A DNA stretch of 64,000 nucleotides from Amycolatopsis pretoriensis (GCF_900107925.1 NZ_FNUJ01000004.1:1-64000), one strand, 5' to 3'. Positions 54,120 to 63,365 are shown, numbered from the stretch's first letter. The notes: generated from the sequence alone by a model not told the origin. Program-made: numbers and translations.

Positions 54120-55357
54120 GGCTTGCGGTCGCGCTTCGGCGGCTTGGCCGTCGAGGAGTCGGCTTCCGCCTCGGAGACCGTCGCGATCTCGGCCTTCGGC
54201 CCGCCGGGTTCGGCGTCGTTCGGCTGCGCGGCCTGGTCCTTCAGGACGTCGACCTCGGCCGGGTCCGGGTTGGTCTCGTGCAGCAGCGACCGGACGCCGG
54301 CGTTGAGCACCGCCAGCAGCGGCACGGCCAGCAGCGCGCCGGCGATCCCGCCCGCGACCAGGCCCGCGGTGATGGCGAGCACCACGGCCAGCGGGTGCAG
54401 CTTCACCGCCCGCCCGAGCAGCAGCGGCTGCAGGATGTGGCTTTCCAGCTGCATCACGCCGATCACGATGGCCAGCACGATCACCGCGCCGATGAACCCG
54501 TTCGTCACCAGCGCGATCAGCACCGCGACCCCGCCGGTGATGACCGCGCCGATGATCGGGATGAACGCGCCGATGAACACCAGCGTCGCCAGCGGGATCA
54601 CCAGCGGCACGCCCATGATCCACAGCCCGACGCCGATGCCGACGGCGTCGACGACGGCCACCGCGGCCGTCGCCCGCACGTAGCTGACCAGCGACGCGAA
54701 CCCGCGGCGGCCGGCGACGTCGACGCGGTTGCGGACCCGGGCGGGCACCGCGCGCACGAGGAACGTCCAGATGCCGTCACCGCCGCTGAGGAAGAAGATC
54801 GTGATGAACAGCGTCAGCAGGAAGCCGGTGAGGATCTCGCCGACGGTGCTCGCCGTCGTCAGCGCGGTCGTCGTGATGGACGCCTGGTTGTTCTGGATGA
54901 ACCCGATCGCCTGGTTGATGAAGTCCTGGATCTGCTCCTGGCGCAGGTGCGGCGGCCCGTTGAGCAGCCACTCCTTGATCTGGTTGAGGCTGTCGTTCAG
55001 CTGCTGCTGCAGCTGGGGCAGGCCGGAGGAGAACTGCGTGATGACGAACGTCAGCAGGCCGCCCAGCACCGCCAGCCCGGCGATCAGCACGATCGCCGTC
55101 GCCAGCCCGCGCGGGAACTTCACCGCCACCAGCTTCTGCACCGCGGGCGCGAGCAGCGCGGACAGCAGCAGGGCGATCGACAGCGGGATGATGACGACGG
55201 ACAGGTAGCCGATCACCCAGACCACCGCGTACAGCGCGGCGACCACGACGATGAACCGCCACGCCAGCGCCGCGCTGATGCGCAGGCCCCGGGGGATCAG
55301 CCCGGTGATGTCCTCGTGCTCCGGCAGGAACGGGTCTTCGCGTCGCGCGTGGCTCAC
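54116..55357 (-). CDS. AI-2E family transporter (permease-like membrane protein)
   Basis: 413 residues from GTG 55357. Family pattern: paired N-terminal helices (FIVVVAALYAVVWVIGYL, VVIIPLSIALLLSALLAPAV), a soluble amphipathic segment (QFSSGLPQLQQQLNDSLNQI), then the characteristic LVIPLATLVFIGAFIPIIGA and HILQPLLLGRAVKLHPLAVV. The acidic C-terminal tail contains Pro/Lys. Substrate unknown; members include solute exporters and Na+/H+ antiporters. Heads the operon with the two-component system. Confidence 0.85.
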   Translation of the reverse strand: MSHARREDPFLPEHEDITGLIPRGLRISAALAWRFIVVVAALYAVVWVIGYLSVVIIPLSIALLLSALLAPAVQKLVAVKFPRGLATAIVLIAGLAVLGGLLTFVITQFSSGLPQLQQQLNDSLNQIKEWLLNGPPHLRQEQIQDFINQAIGFIQNNQASITTTALTTASTVGEILTGFLLTLFITIFFLSGGDGIWTFLVRAVPARVRNRVDVAGRRGFASLVSYVRATAAVAVVDAVGIGVGLWIMGVPLVIPLATLVFIGAFIPIIGAVITGGVAVLIALVTNGFIGAVIVLAIVIGVMQLESHILQPLLLGRAVKLHPLAVVLAITAGLVAGGIAGALLAVPLLAVLNAGVRSLLHETNPDPAEVDVLKDQAAQPNDAEPGGPKAEIATVSEAEADSSTAKPPKRDRKP

Positions 55358-55590
55358 CGGCTCACCGTACTGGCAACACCGCCCGATTCGGCCGCTTTCC
55401 GCGGGCCGAGTCCGACACGCTCGGCTGCCAGGGGGGATCACCCGTTGTCAAGGCCGGTTGCACGCTGTGTTCTTCACACGATGGGGGCATCAAGTCGTGT
55501 CGAGGATGCGAGCCGCGTCGCGGATTTGATTAGGTCGGTTCCGCAACGGCAATCGCCGAACGATCACCCGGTTTCGAAGGAGACGCACCT

Positions 55591-56505
55591 GTGGTGGACC
55601 ACGCGACGAACGAGGGGCAGGGCGCCAAGCGCGCCGGCCGCTTCGTCTCGCGTGCGCTGCTCGTGCTCGGTGGTGCCGTGGCCGGCACCGCCGCCGCGTG
55701 GCTCGTCTCCGGTGCGGTCGCCTCCGCGGACACCGTCGAGGTGGGCACCGCCCCGATCACCGAGGCCGCCACCGGCAGCGTCGGCGACGTGAACGCCGGC
55801 GCGACCGACGCGGCGAGCGACGTCTCCGGCTCGAACTGCCACCAGGACGCCACGGCGTGGAGCGACCCGTGCGCCCGCGTCCTCGGGCACGAGGTCTCCG
55901 ACCGCGTCGGCGACTCGGTCTCGGACTTCGCCGAGGACGCCGTCGTCAGCCCGGCGCACCGCACCCTCGGCGCGGTCGAGCACATCGTCCGCAAGCCGCA
56001 GGACACCCGCGAGGTCCTGGAGCGGACCTTCACCCCCGAGCCGGCCCACGACGTGTGGCAGCTGCTCGACCCGGCCGGGCACGGCGACCTGGTGGCGCTC
56101 CCGGGGCTCTCCCCGGTCGAGCAGCAGCCGGTGACCACGACCGCCGGCCAGGCCACGGACCCGGTCGCCGTCTCGACCGTCCAGCTCCCCGCCGCACTGC
56201 GAGCCGCGCTCGCGATGCCGACGGGTTCCCAGCACGACGACGGCACCGGTGGCACGGGCGATACCCGTGACTCCCACCGCGACCTGCCGTCCCCGCTGAC
56301 CCCGGCGCAGCTTCCGGTCGCGCCGTTCGTCCCCACCGCCCCGGGTGGCAGCACTGCCCCCGGTGGTCACCTCGACGGCCTCAACTTCGGTGTCCCGTTC
56401 TGGACGACCGAAGCCGTCGACTCCGCCGTCGCGGCCATGAGCCGCGCCGGCCTGCGCACCACGATGCGCACCCCGGGCGAGCAGCCCGGCGTCACTCCTG
56501 ACTGA
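55591..56505 (+). CDS. Secreted protein of unknown function
   Basis: 304 residues from GTG 55591, with AAGGAG upstream. An N-terminal basic region, then a hydrophobic signal/anchor (ALLVLGGAVAGTAAAWLVSG, cleavage near AVASADT) and a mature acidic part with two conserved-looking Cys (SNCHQD, DPCARV). Contains LDGLNFGVPFWTTEAVD near the end. No family recognised. It precedes the giant chaplin-like protein on the same strand across 210 bases, and both are cell-surface proteins. Confidence 0.7.
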   Translation: MVDHATNEGQGAKRAGRFVSRALLVLGGAVAGTAAAWLVSGAVASADTVEVGTAPITEAATGSVGDVNAGATDAASDVSGSNCHQDATAWSDPCARVLGHEVSDRVGDSVSDFAEDAVVSPAHRTLGAVEHIVRKPQDTREVLERTFTPEPAHDVWQLLDPAGHGDLVALPGLSPVEQQPVTTTAGQATDPVAVSTVQLPAALRAALAMPTGSQHDDGTGGTGDTRDSHRDLPSPLTPAQLPVAPFVPTAPGGSTAPGGHLDGLNFGVPFWTTEAVDSAVAAMSRAGLRTTMRTPGEQPGVTPD

Positions 56506-56715
56506 ACACCTCCCTTCACGGGTAGCTGACGCGCCCGAGTCCGTCCGCAGCTGACGGCTCTTCCGCGTTCGCCGACATCCCGTGACACGGCGGTGCGCTT
56601 TGTCGCGCCCGCAGATAGTCCTTCCCCCTCTGGTGCGGCTCGGACGCCATCCCCCTTTCGACGAGCGCACCCCCATAAGCCCGCAAGGGAACCCGAAATA
56701 AAGGAGAAAAACCCC

Positions 56716-59700
56716 ATGCAGACGTGGGCAAAGCGCGGACTCCAGACCGCACTTGTCACGGGTGGGTTGCTGATGCTGGGCACCGGCATCGCCTCGGCTG
56801 ACGAGAACGTCAACCCCGACACCCCTGCCTCGCCGCTCGACCTGAACGTCACGGTTCCGATCCAGGAAGCCAACAACGCGGTCGGCACCCCCTTCGGCCA
56901 GCTGGACCTGCCCGCCGGGCAGACGGAGCTGAGCGCCAAGCCGGTCACGCAGGCCGCGAACCAGGCTGCCCAGCAGTTCGACGACGCGAGCCCGATCAAC
57001 CAGAGCACCCTCGGCGGCAAGTTCACGCCGAGCCACAACAACCTCAAGGGCAACAAGGTCACCGGCGACGTCGTCGTCCCGATCCAGATCGTGGACAACG
57101 CGGTCGGGGTGCTCGGCGACGCGACCGTCCAGGGTGGCAACCACACCCAGACCTGGGACCACAACCAGGACATCGCGACGACCGGCAAGGACTCGAGCCT
57201 CGCGGGCAACGCGGTCGCCCTCGACTGGGCGCTCCCCGTCCAGATCGCCGGGAACGGCGGCGGTGTCGCCGGCGGCACCGGGCGGGTGACCGGTGGCTCG
57301 GCCAGCCAGAGCGCGACCGAGACCGGTGACGTCGACACCAGCGGCGACGGCTCCTCCCTCTCCGGCAACATCGTGGCCGGCCAGTTCGCCACCCCGGTGC
57401 AGGTGACCGGCAACGCGGCTTCGTACCTGCTCGGCAACGGGCAGAGCCACGGCTACACCGCCGACACCGTCGCGACCTCCGGCGGCTCGCTGCTCAGCTC
57501 CGGCGACCAGGCCAGCGGCTCCGGCAACGTGGTCGGCGCGCCGATCGCCCTGCCGGTCAAGTTCAACTGCAACTCGGGCGCCGTGTGGGGCTCGCTGTCG
57601 AACTCCGACGGCTGCACCACCTCGGCCGACGCCACCGCCGGGGACACCCGCCAGGGCAGCCTGGGCATCCCGACCTACCTCGAGACGTCCGGCAACGACT
57701 CGTTCCTGTCCGGCAACGGCGGGGCGGCCTCGCTGTCCCCGATCGCGAACGTCGCGGGTGTCGCGGGCTCGTGGATCGGCAACGCCACGGCGGGCATCCC
57801 CGACGCCGGCAGCTCCTCCAGCACGGTCGACTCGGGTGGCTTCGTCAAGACCGCCGGCGACAACGCCAGCGGCTCGGGCAACGTCCTGAACCCGTCGGTC
57901 GCGCTGCCGGTCGAGGCCTTCGGCATCGGTGGCACCTACATCGGCCAGGCCAACGCCGCGCACGACAACACCACCGACGCCAACGCGGGCAACGGCAGCT
58001 ACACCAAGGGCAACGGCTCCGTCCTCGGCGGCAACATCGTCAACACCCAGGCCGCGGGCGCGCCCGAGGTCTTCGGCATCGGCGGCAGCCACATCGGCAA
58101 CGCGTCCGGCTCGGCGACCGAGGACAAGACGGTCACCGCCGGGGCGTACGACGGCACGCAGGGCAACGACTCGTCCGGCTCGGGCAACGTCGTGCAGGTG
58201 CCGGTCGGCCTGCCCGCCGAGGTCTTCGGCGTGGGCGGCTCCTTCATCGGCCAGGGCTCCGGCTCGGCCGACGAGACCAAGGTCGTCTCCGGCGGCGGCG
58301 GTGGCAGCACCCACGACGACAACGGCTTCCTGAGCTCGAACCTGGGCACCGTGCCGGCGTCGCTGCCGGTGCAGGTCGCCAACATCGGCGGCGCGTTCGT
58401 CGGCCAGGGCCACGGCAAGGGCTCGACCGACACGACGTCCAACGCGGGCGGCGACGTCACGGCGAACGGCCCCGCCGGCGCCGGCGCCGGCAACATCATC
58501 GAGGCCCCGGTCTCGCTCCCGGTGCTGGCCGCCGGCAGCGGTGCCGCCCTCGCGGGCATCGGCACCGGTGAGAACGACAACATCACCGACTCCTCGGCCG
58601 GTGGGGACGCCCTCACCGACGGCCAGGACGGTGCGCTGGCCGGCAACATCGTGAAGGCCCCGGTCGCGGGTGTCGCGCAGGTCTTCAGCGACGGCGTCGC
58701 GGGTGCGGCCCTGGGCCACGGCCTGGGCACCAGCGACACCATGTCGCAGGCGGGCGGCGACGCCACCACCAACGGTGACGGTGGCGCCGTGGCCGGCAAC
58801 ATCGTCGGCGCGGACGCGCTGCCGGTCGCGCAGGTCTTCGGGGACGCCGTCAGCGCGGCGGGTGTCGCCACCGGCACCGGCATCAACACGACGTCCGTGC
58901 AGAACGCGGGCGACGACACCACCTCGGGTGTCGAGGGTGCCATCTCCGGCAACATCCTCGACATCCCGGCCACGGCGATCGCGCAGCTGTTCGGCGACGC
59001 GGTGACTGTGGGCGGCGTCGCGCACGCCATCGGCGACAACTCGCTGACCACGCAGAACGGCGGCGAGCCGGTCACCGAGGGTGACGGGTCGGCCCTGTCG
59101 GGGTACAACTTCTACCACGACATCGTGGCGCCGGTGCAGATCTTCGGCGTGCCCATCGAGCTGCTCGGGGTCGCGACCGCCGAAGCGACCGACATGACGA
59201 GCATCAACGAGGACGAGGACGCCATCGCGTTCCCGGTCGAGGGCTCCGAGCTGGCCGCCGACGAGCTGCCCTCGCTGGCCGCGCTGCGCAGTGGCCTGCC
59301 GGCCCAGGGCCTGCCCTCGCTGGACGGGCTGACCGGCAAGCTGCCGATCGCCGGTCTGCCGACGCAGGGCCTGCCGTCGCTGACGGGCCTGACCGGCAAG
59401 CTGCCGGTCGCCGGGCTGCCGGCCCAGGGCCTGCCCTCGGTGGACGGGCTGACCGGCAAGCTGCCGACCGCCGGGCTGCCGGCCCAGGGCCTGCCCTCGG
59501 TGGACGGGCTGACCAGCAAGCTGCCGACCGCCGGGCTGCCCACCCAGGGCCTGCCCGCGCTGCCGGTCGCCGCGCCCCTCGGCACCGAGCGGGCCGACCT
59601 GCCGACCGGTGGGGGCAACCCGCTGGCCGGGCTGACCAAGCTGGCGCAGCTGCCGGCCGCGGGTGGCCTCAACGGCGCCCCGGCGCTGCCGAAGGCGGGC

Positions 59701-59988
59701 CTGCCCACCCCCGCGGCGCTGCCCGTGGTGAACGGCCTGCCCGGCCACACCCAGCGTGCGGACCTGCCGGTCGCCGCCCTCCCGGTGACCCCGGCGCTGC
59801 CGGTCGCCCTCCCGGTGACCCCGGCCCTGCCCGCGGCCCCGGCGCTGCCGGCCGCCCCGGCCCTGCCGGTGAACGCCAAGCTGCCGGTGCTGGACAGCGC
59901 GGCCCCGGCCGCGCAGGTCCCGGCGATGTCGGGCCTGGACTCCACCGGCTTCCTCGGGAAGCTGCTGGGCCTGGTGAAGCGCAAGTAG
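56716..59988 (+). CDS. Giant secreted chaplin-like repeat protein
   Basis: 1090 residues from ATG 56716 (AAGGAG upstream). Signal peptide MQTWAKRGLQTALVTGGLLM, cleaved near ASADE. The body holds about fourteen imperfect ~50-residue repeats of the form SGNxVxxPxxLPxxVxGxGxxxxGxG (for example LSGNIVAGQFATPVQVTGN and GSGNVVQVPVGLPAEVFGVG). These resemble the chaplin SGN...VPVNVCGN motif of Streptomyces aerial-surface proteins, but only one unit (LPVKFNCNSGAVWG) keeps the cysteines. The C-terminal third is LPxxGLPxQGLPS repeats and Ala/Pro/Leu-rich sequence ending in a basic KRK. Probably forms a surface amyloid or beta-helical layer (inference). Confidence 0.75.
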   Translation: MQTWAKRGLQTALVTGGLLMLGTGIASADENVNPDTPASPLDLNVTVPIQEANNAVGTPFGQLDLPAGQTELSAKPVTQAANQAAQQFDDASPINQSTLGGKFTPSHNNLKGNKVTGDVVVPIQIVDNAVGVLGDATVQGGNHTQTWDHNQDIATTGKDSSLAGNAVALDWALPVQIAGNGGGVAGGTGRVTGGSASQSATETGDVDTSGDGSSLSGNIVAGQFATPVQVTGNAASYLLGNGQSHGYTADTVATSGGSLLSSGDQASGSGNVVGAPIALPVKFNCNSGAVWGSLSNSDGCTTSADATAGDTRQGSLGIPTYLETSGNDSFLSGNGGAASLSPIANVAGVAGSWIGNATAGIPDAGSSSSTVDSGGFVKTAGDNASGSGNVLNPSVALPVEAFGIGGTYIGQANAAHDNTTDANAGNGSYTKGNGSVLGGNIVNTQAAGAPEVFGIGGSHIGNASGSATEDKTVTAGAYDGTQGNDSSGSGNVVQVPVGLPAEVFGVGGSFIGQGSGSADETKVVSGGGGGSTHDDNGFLSSNLGTVPASLPVQVANIGGAFVGQGHGKGSTDTTSNAGGDVTANGPAGAGAGNIIEAPVSLPVLAAGSGAALAGIGTGENDNITDSSAGGDALTDGQDGALAGNIVKAPVAGVAQVFSDGVAGAALGHGLGTSDTMSQAGGDATTNGDGGAVAGNIVGADALPVAQVFGDAVSAAGVATGTGINTTSVQNAGDDTTSGVEGAISGNILDIPATAIAQLFGDAVTVGGVAHAIGDNSLTTQNGGEPVTEGDGSALSGYNFYHDIVAPVQIFGVPIELLGVATAEATDMTSINEDEDAIAFPVEGSELAADELPSLAALRSGLPAQGLPSLDGLTGKLPIAGLPTQGLPSLTGLTGKLPVAGLPAQGLPSVDGLTGKLPTAGLPAQGLPSVDGLTSKLPTAGLPTQGLPALPVAAPLGTERADLPTGGGNPLAGLTKLAQLPAAGGLNGAPALPKAGLPTPAALPVVNGLPGHTQRADLPVAALPVTPALPVALPVTPALPAAPALPAAPALPVNAKLPVLDSAAPAAQVPAMSGLDSTGFLGKLLGLVKRK
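57030..59180 (+). repeat. Chaplin-like ~50-residue repeat array
   Basis: About fourteen degenerate units of roughly 150 bp inside the giant secreted protein. They are defined by [L/G]SGN followed 8-10 residues later by LPVQV-like strands and a Gly-rich turn. Divergence between units indicates an old expansion. Confidence 0.75.
59284..59560 (+). repeat. 60-bp tandem repeats near the C-terminus of the chaplin-like protein
   Basis: Four to five near-identical 60-bp units encode LPxAGLPxQGLPSxxGLTGK. The high DNA identity points to recent duplication, and repeat number may vary between strains. Confidence 0.85.
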
Positions 59989-60120
59989 TTCGGTGACGCC
60001 GGGTGAGGTTCAGCCAGAACCCGCCCGGCCCCCCAACCCCGGCAGGTGTTCCACCGCGCCGCGAGGTTTCCTCGCACGGAGCACCTGCCGATCGATGGAA
60101 CGCTCCTTCCCTGGAGACGG

Positions 60121-60155
60121 CGAGCCCCAGGAACCGATCAGGTTCCTGGGGCTCG
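60121..60155. terminator. Bidirectional terminator between chaplin-like and dioxygenase genes
   Basis: Perfect 15-bp stem CGAGCCCCAGGAACC / GGTTCCTGGGGCTCG with loop GATCA, followed by TTCGTGTT. Lies between two convergent genes. Confidence 0.8.
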
Positions 60156-60173
60156 TTCGTGTTCCGGGGCCGG

Positions 60174-60944
60174 TCAGGAGAACTGCAGGGACCGCTTCGC
60201 CAGCCCGTGCCAGAAGCCGTCGATCACCGTGCGGCCGGACTTCTCCTCCGCCGTCGCGCCGAGGGAGACGAACAGCGGCGCGAAGTGCTCGATCCGCGGG
60301 TGCGCGAGGGCCGCCGCCGGCGCCTTGTGCCGGAAGTCGAGCAGGGCGTCGACGTCTCCGCCGCGCACGACCTCGTCGCCCCAGTGGTCGAACTCGGCCG
60401 ACCACGCGGGCGGTGTCCCGTCGGTCGCGCGGGCCATGCCGCTGAGGTTGTGGGTGAAGAAGCCGCTGCCGATGATCAGCACGCCTTCGTCGCGCAGCGG
60501 CGCGAGCTTGCGGCCGAGGTCGAACAGCTCCTGCGGGTCGAGCGAAGGCATGGACACCTGCAGCACCGGGACGTCTGCGTCCGGGTACATCTCGACCAGC
60601 GGCACGTAGGCGCCGTGGTCGAGGCCGCGCTCCGGCGCGTCGTGCACTGGGGTGTCAGTCGAGCGAAGCAGCTTCCGCACCTTCTCCGCCAGCTCCGGCG
60701 CGCCCGGTGCCGCGTATTTGACCTGGTAGTAGCGCTCGGGGAAGCCCCAGAAGTCGTACACGAGCGGCACGGTCGTCGTGGCCGCGATGGTCAGCGGGGC
60801 CTCCTCCCAGTGCGCCGACACGACCAGGATCGCGCGGGGCTTGGGCAGGTCGGCCGACCAGGCGGCGAGCTGGCGGGTCCACGTGGTGTCGTCGGCGAGC
60901 GGCGGCGCTCCGTGGCTGAGGTAGAGGACCGGGGTGCGGGTCAT
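60174..60944 (-). CDS. DODA-type class III extradiol dioxygenase-like protein (YgiD/LigB family)
   Basis: 256 residues from ATG 60944, with GGAG six bases upstream. Family signatures: YLSHGAPPL (His 11), VVSAHWEEAP (His 45), LDHGAYVPL (His 110) and IGSGFFTHNLSGM (His 165), the metal-binding and catalytic histidines of extradiol ring-cleaving enzymes such as 4,5-DOPA dioxygenase. The true substrate is unknown. Followed upstream by a MarR gene and a TTGAA/TTCAA operator, so probably induced by aromatic or quinone stress (inference). Confidence 0.88.
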   Translation of the reverse strand: MTRTPVLYLSHGAPPLADDTTWTRQLAAWSADLPKPRAILVVSAHWEEAPLTIAATTTVPLVYDFWGFPERYYQVKYAAPGAPELAEKVRKLLRSTDTPVHDAPERGLDHGAYVPLVEMYPDADVPVLQVSMPSLDPQELFDLGRKLAPLRDEGVLIIGSGFFTHNLSGMARATDGTPPAWSAEFDHWGDEVVRGGDVDALLDFRHKAPAAALAHPRIEHFAPLFVSLGATAEEKSGRTVIDGFWHGLAKRSLQFS

Positions 60945-60959
60945 CGACGGCTCCAGTGC

Positions 60960-60971
60960 TTGAAAGTTCAA
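60960..60971. promoter_or_regulatory. Candidate MarR operator upstream of the dioxygenase
   Basis: TTGAAAGTTCAA, an interrupted palindrome 16 bases before the dioxygenase start. The adjacent MarR-family protein (61013-61393) or its divergent neighbour is the obvious candidate to bind it. Confidence 0.5.
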
Positions 60972-61012
60972 CTACTAGGATACCTGACGCCGGTGCGGTC
61001 CGGGATATTCCA

Positions 61013-61393
61013 CTAGTGCCCTTCGAGGTTCGCCGCGCAGCGCTCCAGGGTGCGGATCGTCGTGCGGTAGTCGTCGTCGCTGATGCCGTCGGTCACCGCC
61101 GTGCGGAACGTCCGGACGCGGGCCTCGACCCGGGTGTGGGCTTCGCGGCCGGCGTCGGTGAGCTCGCCGTTCCCGGCGACCCAGCCGCAGGTCCGGAGGT
61201 CGGCCAGCTGACCGGCCGTCTCGCCGAACGGGGCCAGTGCCGCGCCGACCTCCTCCGGCGTGCGGGCACCGAGGGCGATCGTGTTGAGTACCTGCCAGTG
61301 CCGGCGGCTCAGCGACTCCGCGTCGAGGGCCTGGGCCATGGAGGATTCGAGGAGCTCGTGGACGTGGCGCAGGTGCCATCCGAGGGGTTTCAT
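61013..61393 (-). CDS. MarR-family transcriptional regulator
   Basis: 126 residues from ATG 61393. Winged-helix pattern: RRHWQVLNTIALGARTPEEV, then LAPFGETAGQLADLRTCGWV and AGNGELTDAGREAHTRVEAR. Co-oriented with the dioxygenase gene 68 bases downstream and likely to control it. An ATG nine codons upstream is less likely. Divergent from a second MarR gene, with a CATGTA/TACATG palindrome between them. Confidence 0.75.
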   Translation of the reverse strand: MKPLGWHLRHVHELLESSMAQALDAESLSRRHWQVLNTIALGARTPEEVGAALAPFGETAGQLADLRTCGWVAGNGELTDAGREAHTRVEARVRTFRTAVTDGISDDDYRTTIRTLERCAANLEGH

Positions 61394-61421
61394 GGGTACT
61401 CCGACTATGTCGATGAACAAC

Positions 61422-61439
61422 TACATGTAAAAGTACATG
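61422..61439. promoter_or_regulatory. Palindrome between divergent MarR genes
   Basis: TACATGTAAAAGTACATG contains CATGTA-N4-TACATG, centred in the 67-base gap between two divergent MarR-family genes. Its symmetry and position suit binding by one of them and control of both. Confidence 0.55.
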
Positions 61440-61460
61440 CAGTTCGGAGGTGGAGCAACC

Positions 61461-61913
61461 ATGACGGACGCGGTGGCCGACGTCGAACGCGCCATGATCG
61501 CGATCCGCCGCAGCCAGCAGCGGCGGGCGCTGAGCCGGATCGGCAAGGCCCGCGGCCAGGGCGCGCACGACCCGGTGCACGAACTGCTCGACGTCGTCGA
61601 AGAGCTCGCCGAACGCGGCGAGGCGGGCACGGTGACCGCGTTGAGCGCGGCGATGGGTGTCGACCAGCCACGCGCGAGCCGGCTGGTGGCGCGCGCGGTC
61701 GAACAGGGCCTGCTGCGCCGCGAAGCCGATCAGCGCGACGGACGGCGTGCCGTGCTCGTGCCGACCGAAGCCGGCCAGGCGCACCTCGACGAGCTGCACG
61801 CCTTCCGGCGCTCGGTGTTCGCCGAGGTGATGGCGGACTGGCCGGAGGAGGACCGCGAGAACTTCGGCAGGCTCCTCACGGCGTTCGTCCGCGGGTACAG
61901 CGCGCTCGGCTAG
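61461..61913 (+). CDS. MarR-family transcriptional regulator
   Basis: 150 residues from ATG 61461, with GGAGGTGGAG five bases upstream. Winged helix-turn-helix: VTALSAAMGVDQPRASRLVA, RAVEQGLLRREADQRDGRRA and VLVPTEAGQAHLDEL, with the D-x-R-D-x-R-R wing typical of MarR. N-terminal dimerisation helix VERAMIAIRRSQQRRALSRI. Its end overlaps the dnaB stop by four bases (convergent). Confidence 0.88.
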   Translation: MTDAVADVERAMIAIRRSQQRRALSRIGKARGQGAHDPVHELLDVVEELAERGEAGTVTALSAAMGVDQPRASRLVARAVEQGLLRREADQRDGRRAVLVPTEAGQAHLDELHAFRRSVFAEVMADWPEEDRENFGRLLTAFVRGYSALG

Positions 61914-63325
61914 TCGTGCGAGAGGTCGACGAACCGGCTGTAGTGCAGCTGGTGGGCGACGGTGATCGTCGCCGTCGGCCCGGCACGGTGCTTCGCGATG
62001 ATCAGATCCGCTTCGCCCGCGCGCGGGTCGTCGCGCTCCCAGGCGTCCGGGCGGTTGACCAGGATGACGAGGTCGGCGTCCTGCTCCAGTGAGCCGGACT
62101 CACGCAGGTCCGACAGCATCGGGCGCTTGTCCGTGCGCTGCTCGGGACCACGGTTCAGCTGGCTGATCGCGATCACCGGGACCTCGATCTCCTTCGCCAG
62201 CAGCTTCATCTGCCGCGAGAACTCCGAGACTTCCTGCTGCCGCGACTCGACGCGCTTGCCGGACGTCATCAGCTGGAGGTAGTCGAGGACGACGAGCTTG
62301 AGGTCGTTGCGCTGCTTCAGCCGCCGGGCCTTCGCGCGGATCTCCATCATCGTCATGTTCGGCGAGTCGTCGACGAACAGCGGCGCCTCGGACACCTCGC
62401 TCATCCGGCGGGCCAGCCGCGTCCAGTCGTCGTCGGACATCTTGCCGCCGCGCATGTCGGCGAGGCGGATCTTGGCTTCGGCCGAGAGCATGCGCATGAC
62501 GATCTCGGTCCGGCTCATTTCCAGCGAGAAGATGACGCTGGTCATGCCGTGCCGGATCGACGCCGAGCGCGCGAAGTCCAGACCCAATGTCGACTTGCCG
62601 ACACCGGGACGGGCGGCGACGATGATCATCTGGCCCGGGTGCAACCCGTTGGTCAGCTCGTCGAAGTCGGTGAACCCGGTCGGGATGCCCTGGGACTGGC
62701 CACCGCGCGAGGCGATGGCGTCGATCTCGTCCATCGTGGGCTGCAGCAGCTCTTCCAGCGCGACGTAGTCCTCGCTGGTCCGGCGCTCGGTGACGTCGTA
62801 GATCGCGGCCTGCGCGCGGTCGACCACCTCGTCGATGTTCGCGCCGTCGGCCGCGGCCGCGCCGTAGCCGTACTGCACGATCCGGGTGCCGGCCTCGACC
62901 AGGCGGCGCAGCACGGCCTTCTCGGCGACGATCTCCGCGTAGTAACCCGCGTTCGCCGCCGTCGGCACCGTCGCGATCAGCGTGTGCAGGTAGGGCGCGC
63001 CGCCGACGCGGCCCAGCTCCCCGCGCCGCTCCAGCTCCGCCGAGATGGTGATCGGGTCGGCGGGCTCGCCGCGGCCGTAGAGGTCGAGGATGCAGTCGTA
63101 GATCGCCTGGTGCGCGGGCCGGTAGAAGTCGTCGGGGCCGAGCGCCTCGATGACGTCGGCGACCGCGTCCTTCGACAGCAGCATGCCGCCGAGCACGGAC
63201 TGCTCGGCCGCGAGGTCCTGCGGCGGCTGGCGGTCGAACCCGCCGCCCCCACCACCGGAGCCGGGGTCGCTCGGACCCGGGTCGGACTCCGCGTACATCG
63301 GACTGCGGTCGTCGGTCAGCGCCAC
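61910..63325 (-). CDS. dnaB: Replicative DNA helicase DnaB
   Basis: 471 residues from GTG 63325 (GTG 63337 is possible; an ATG at 63412 would extend through the LexA-type box). Hexameric 5'-3' helicase of the replication fork. N-terminal domain (PPQDLAAEQSVLGGMLLSKD), linker helix, then RecA core with Walker A ARPGVGKSTLGLDFARS near 239, VIFSLEMSRTEIVMRML, LKLVVLDYLQLMTSGKR and ISQLNRGPEQRTDKRPMLSD. Unlike M. tuberculosis DnaB (Rv0058) it has no intein: the RESGSLEQDADLVILVNRPD segment runs through the insertion site uninterrupted. Confidence 0.96.
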   Translation of the reverse strand: MALTDDRSPMYAESDPGPSDPGSGGGGGGFDRQPPQDLAAEQSVLGGMLLSKDAVADVIEALGPDDFYRPAHQAIYDCILDLYGRGEPADPITISAELERRGELGRVGGAPYLHTLIATVPTAANAGYYAEIVAEKAVLRRLVEAGTRIVQYGYGAAAADGANIDEVVDRAQAAIYDVTERRTSEDYVALEELLQPTMDEIDAIASRGGQSQGIPTGFTDFDELTNGLHPGQMIIVAARPGVGKSTLGLDFARSASIRHGMTSVIFSLEMSRTEIVMRMLSAEAKIRLADMRGGKMSDDDWTRLARRMSEVSEAPLFVDDSPNMTMMEIRAKARRLKQRNDLKLVVLDYLQLMTSGKRVESRQQEVSEFSRQMKLLAKEIEVPVIAISQLNRGPEQRTDKRPMLSDLRESGSLEQDADLVILVNRPDAWERDDPRAGEADLIIAKHRAGPTATITVAHQLHYSRFVDLSHD

Positions 63326-63349
63326 CGCCCCGGACACCTCCTCATCGTG

Positions 63350-63365
63350 TCGAACACCCGTTCGA
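63350..63365. promoter_or_regulatory. LexA-type SOS box upstream of dnaB
   Basis: TCGAACACCCGTTCGA is an exact match to the actinobacterial SOS box TCGAAC-N4-GTTCGA. It lies 24 bases before the preferred dnaB start, where LexA binding would be expected to block initiation or elongation. Confidence 0.7.

Noticed and set aside
55564..59748. 1394-codon open frame on the minus strand opposite the chaplin-like gene
   Set aside because: Composition mirrors the repeats on the other strand; it spans two real genes and has no recognisable domain.
61910..63325. Intein in DnaB
   Set aside because: The helicase core motifs are continuous at the site where M. tuberculosis DnaB carries its intein.
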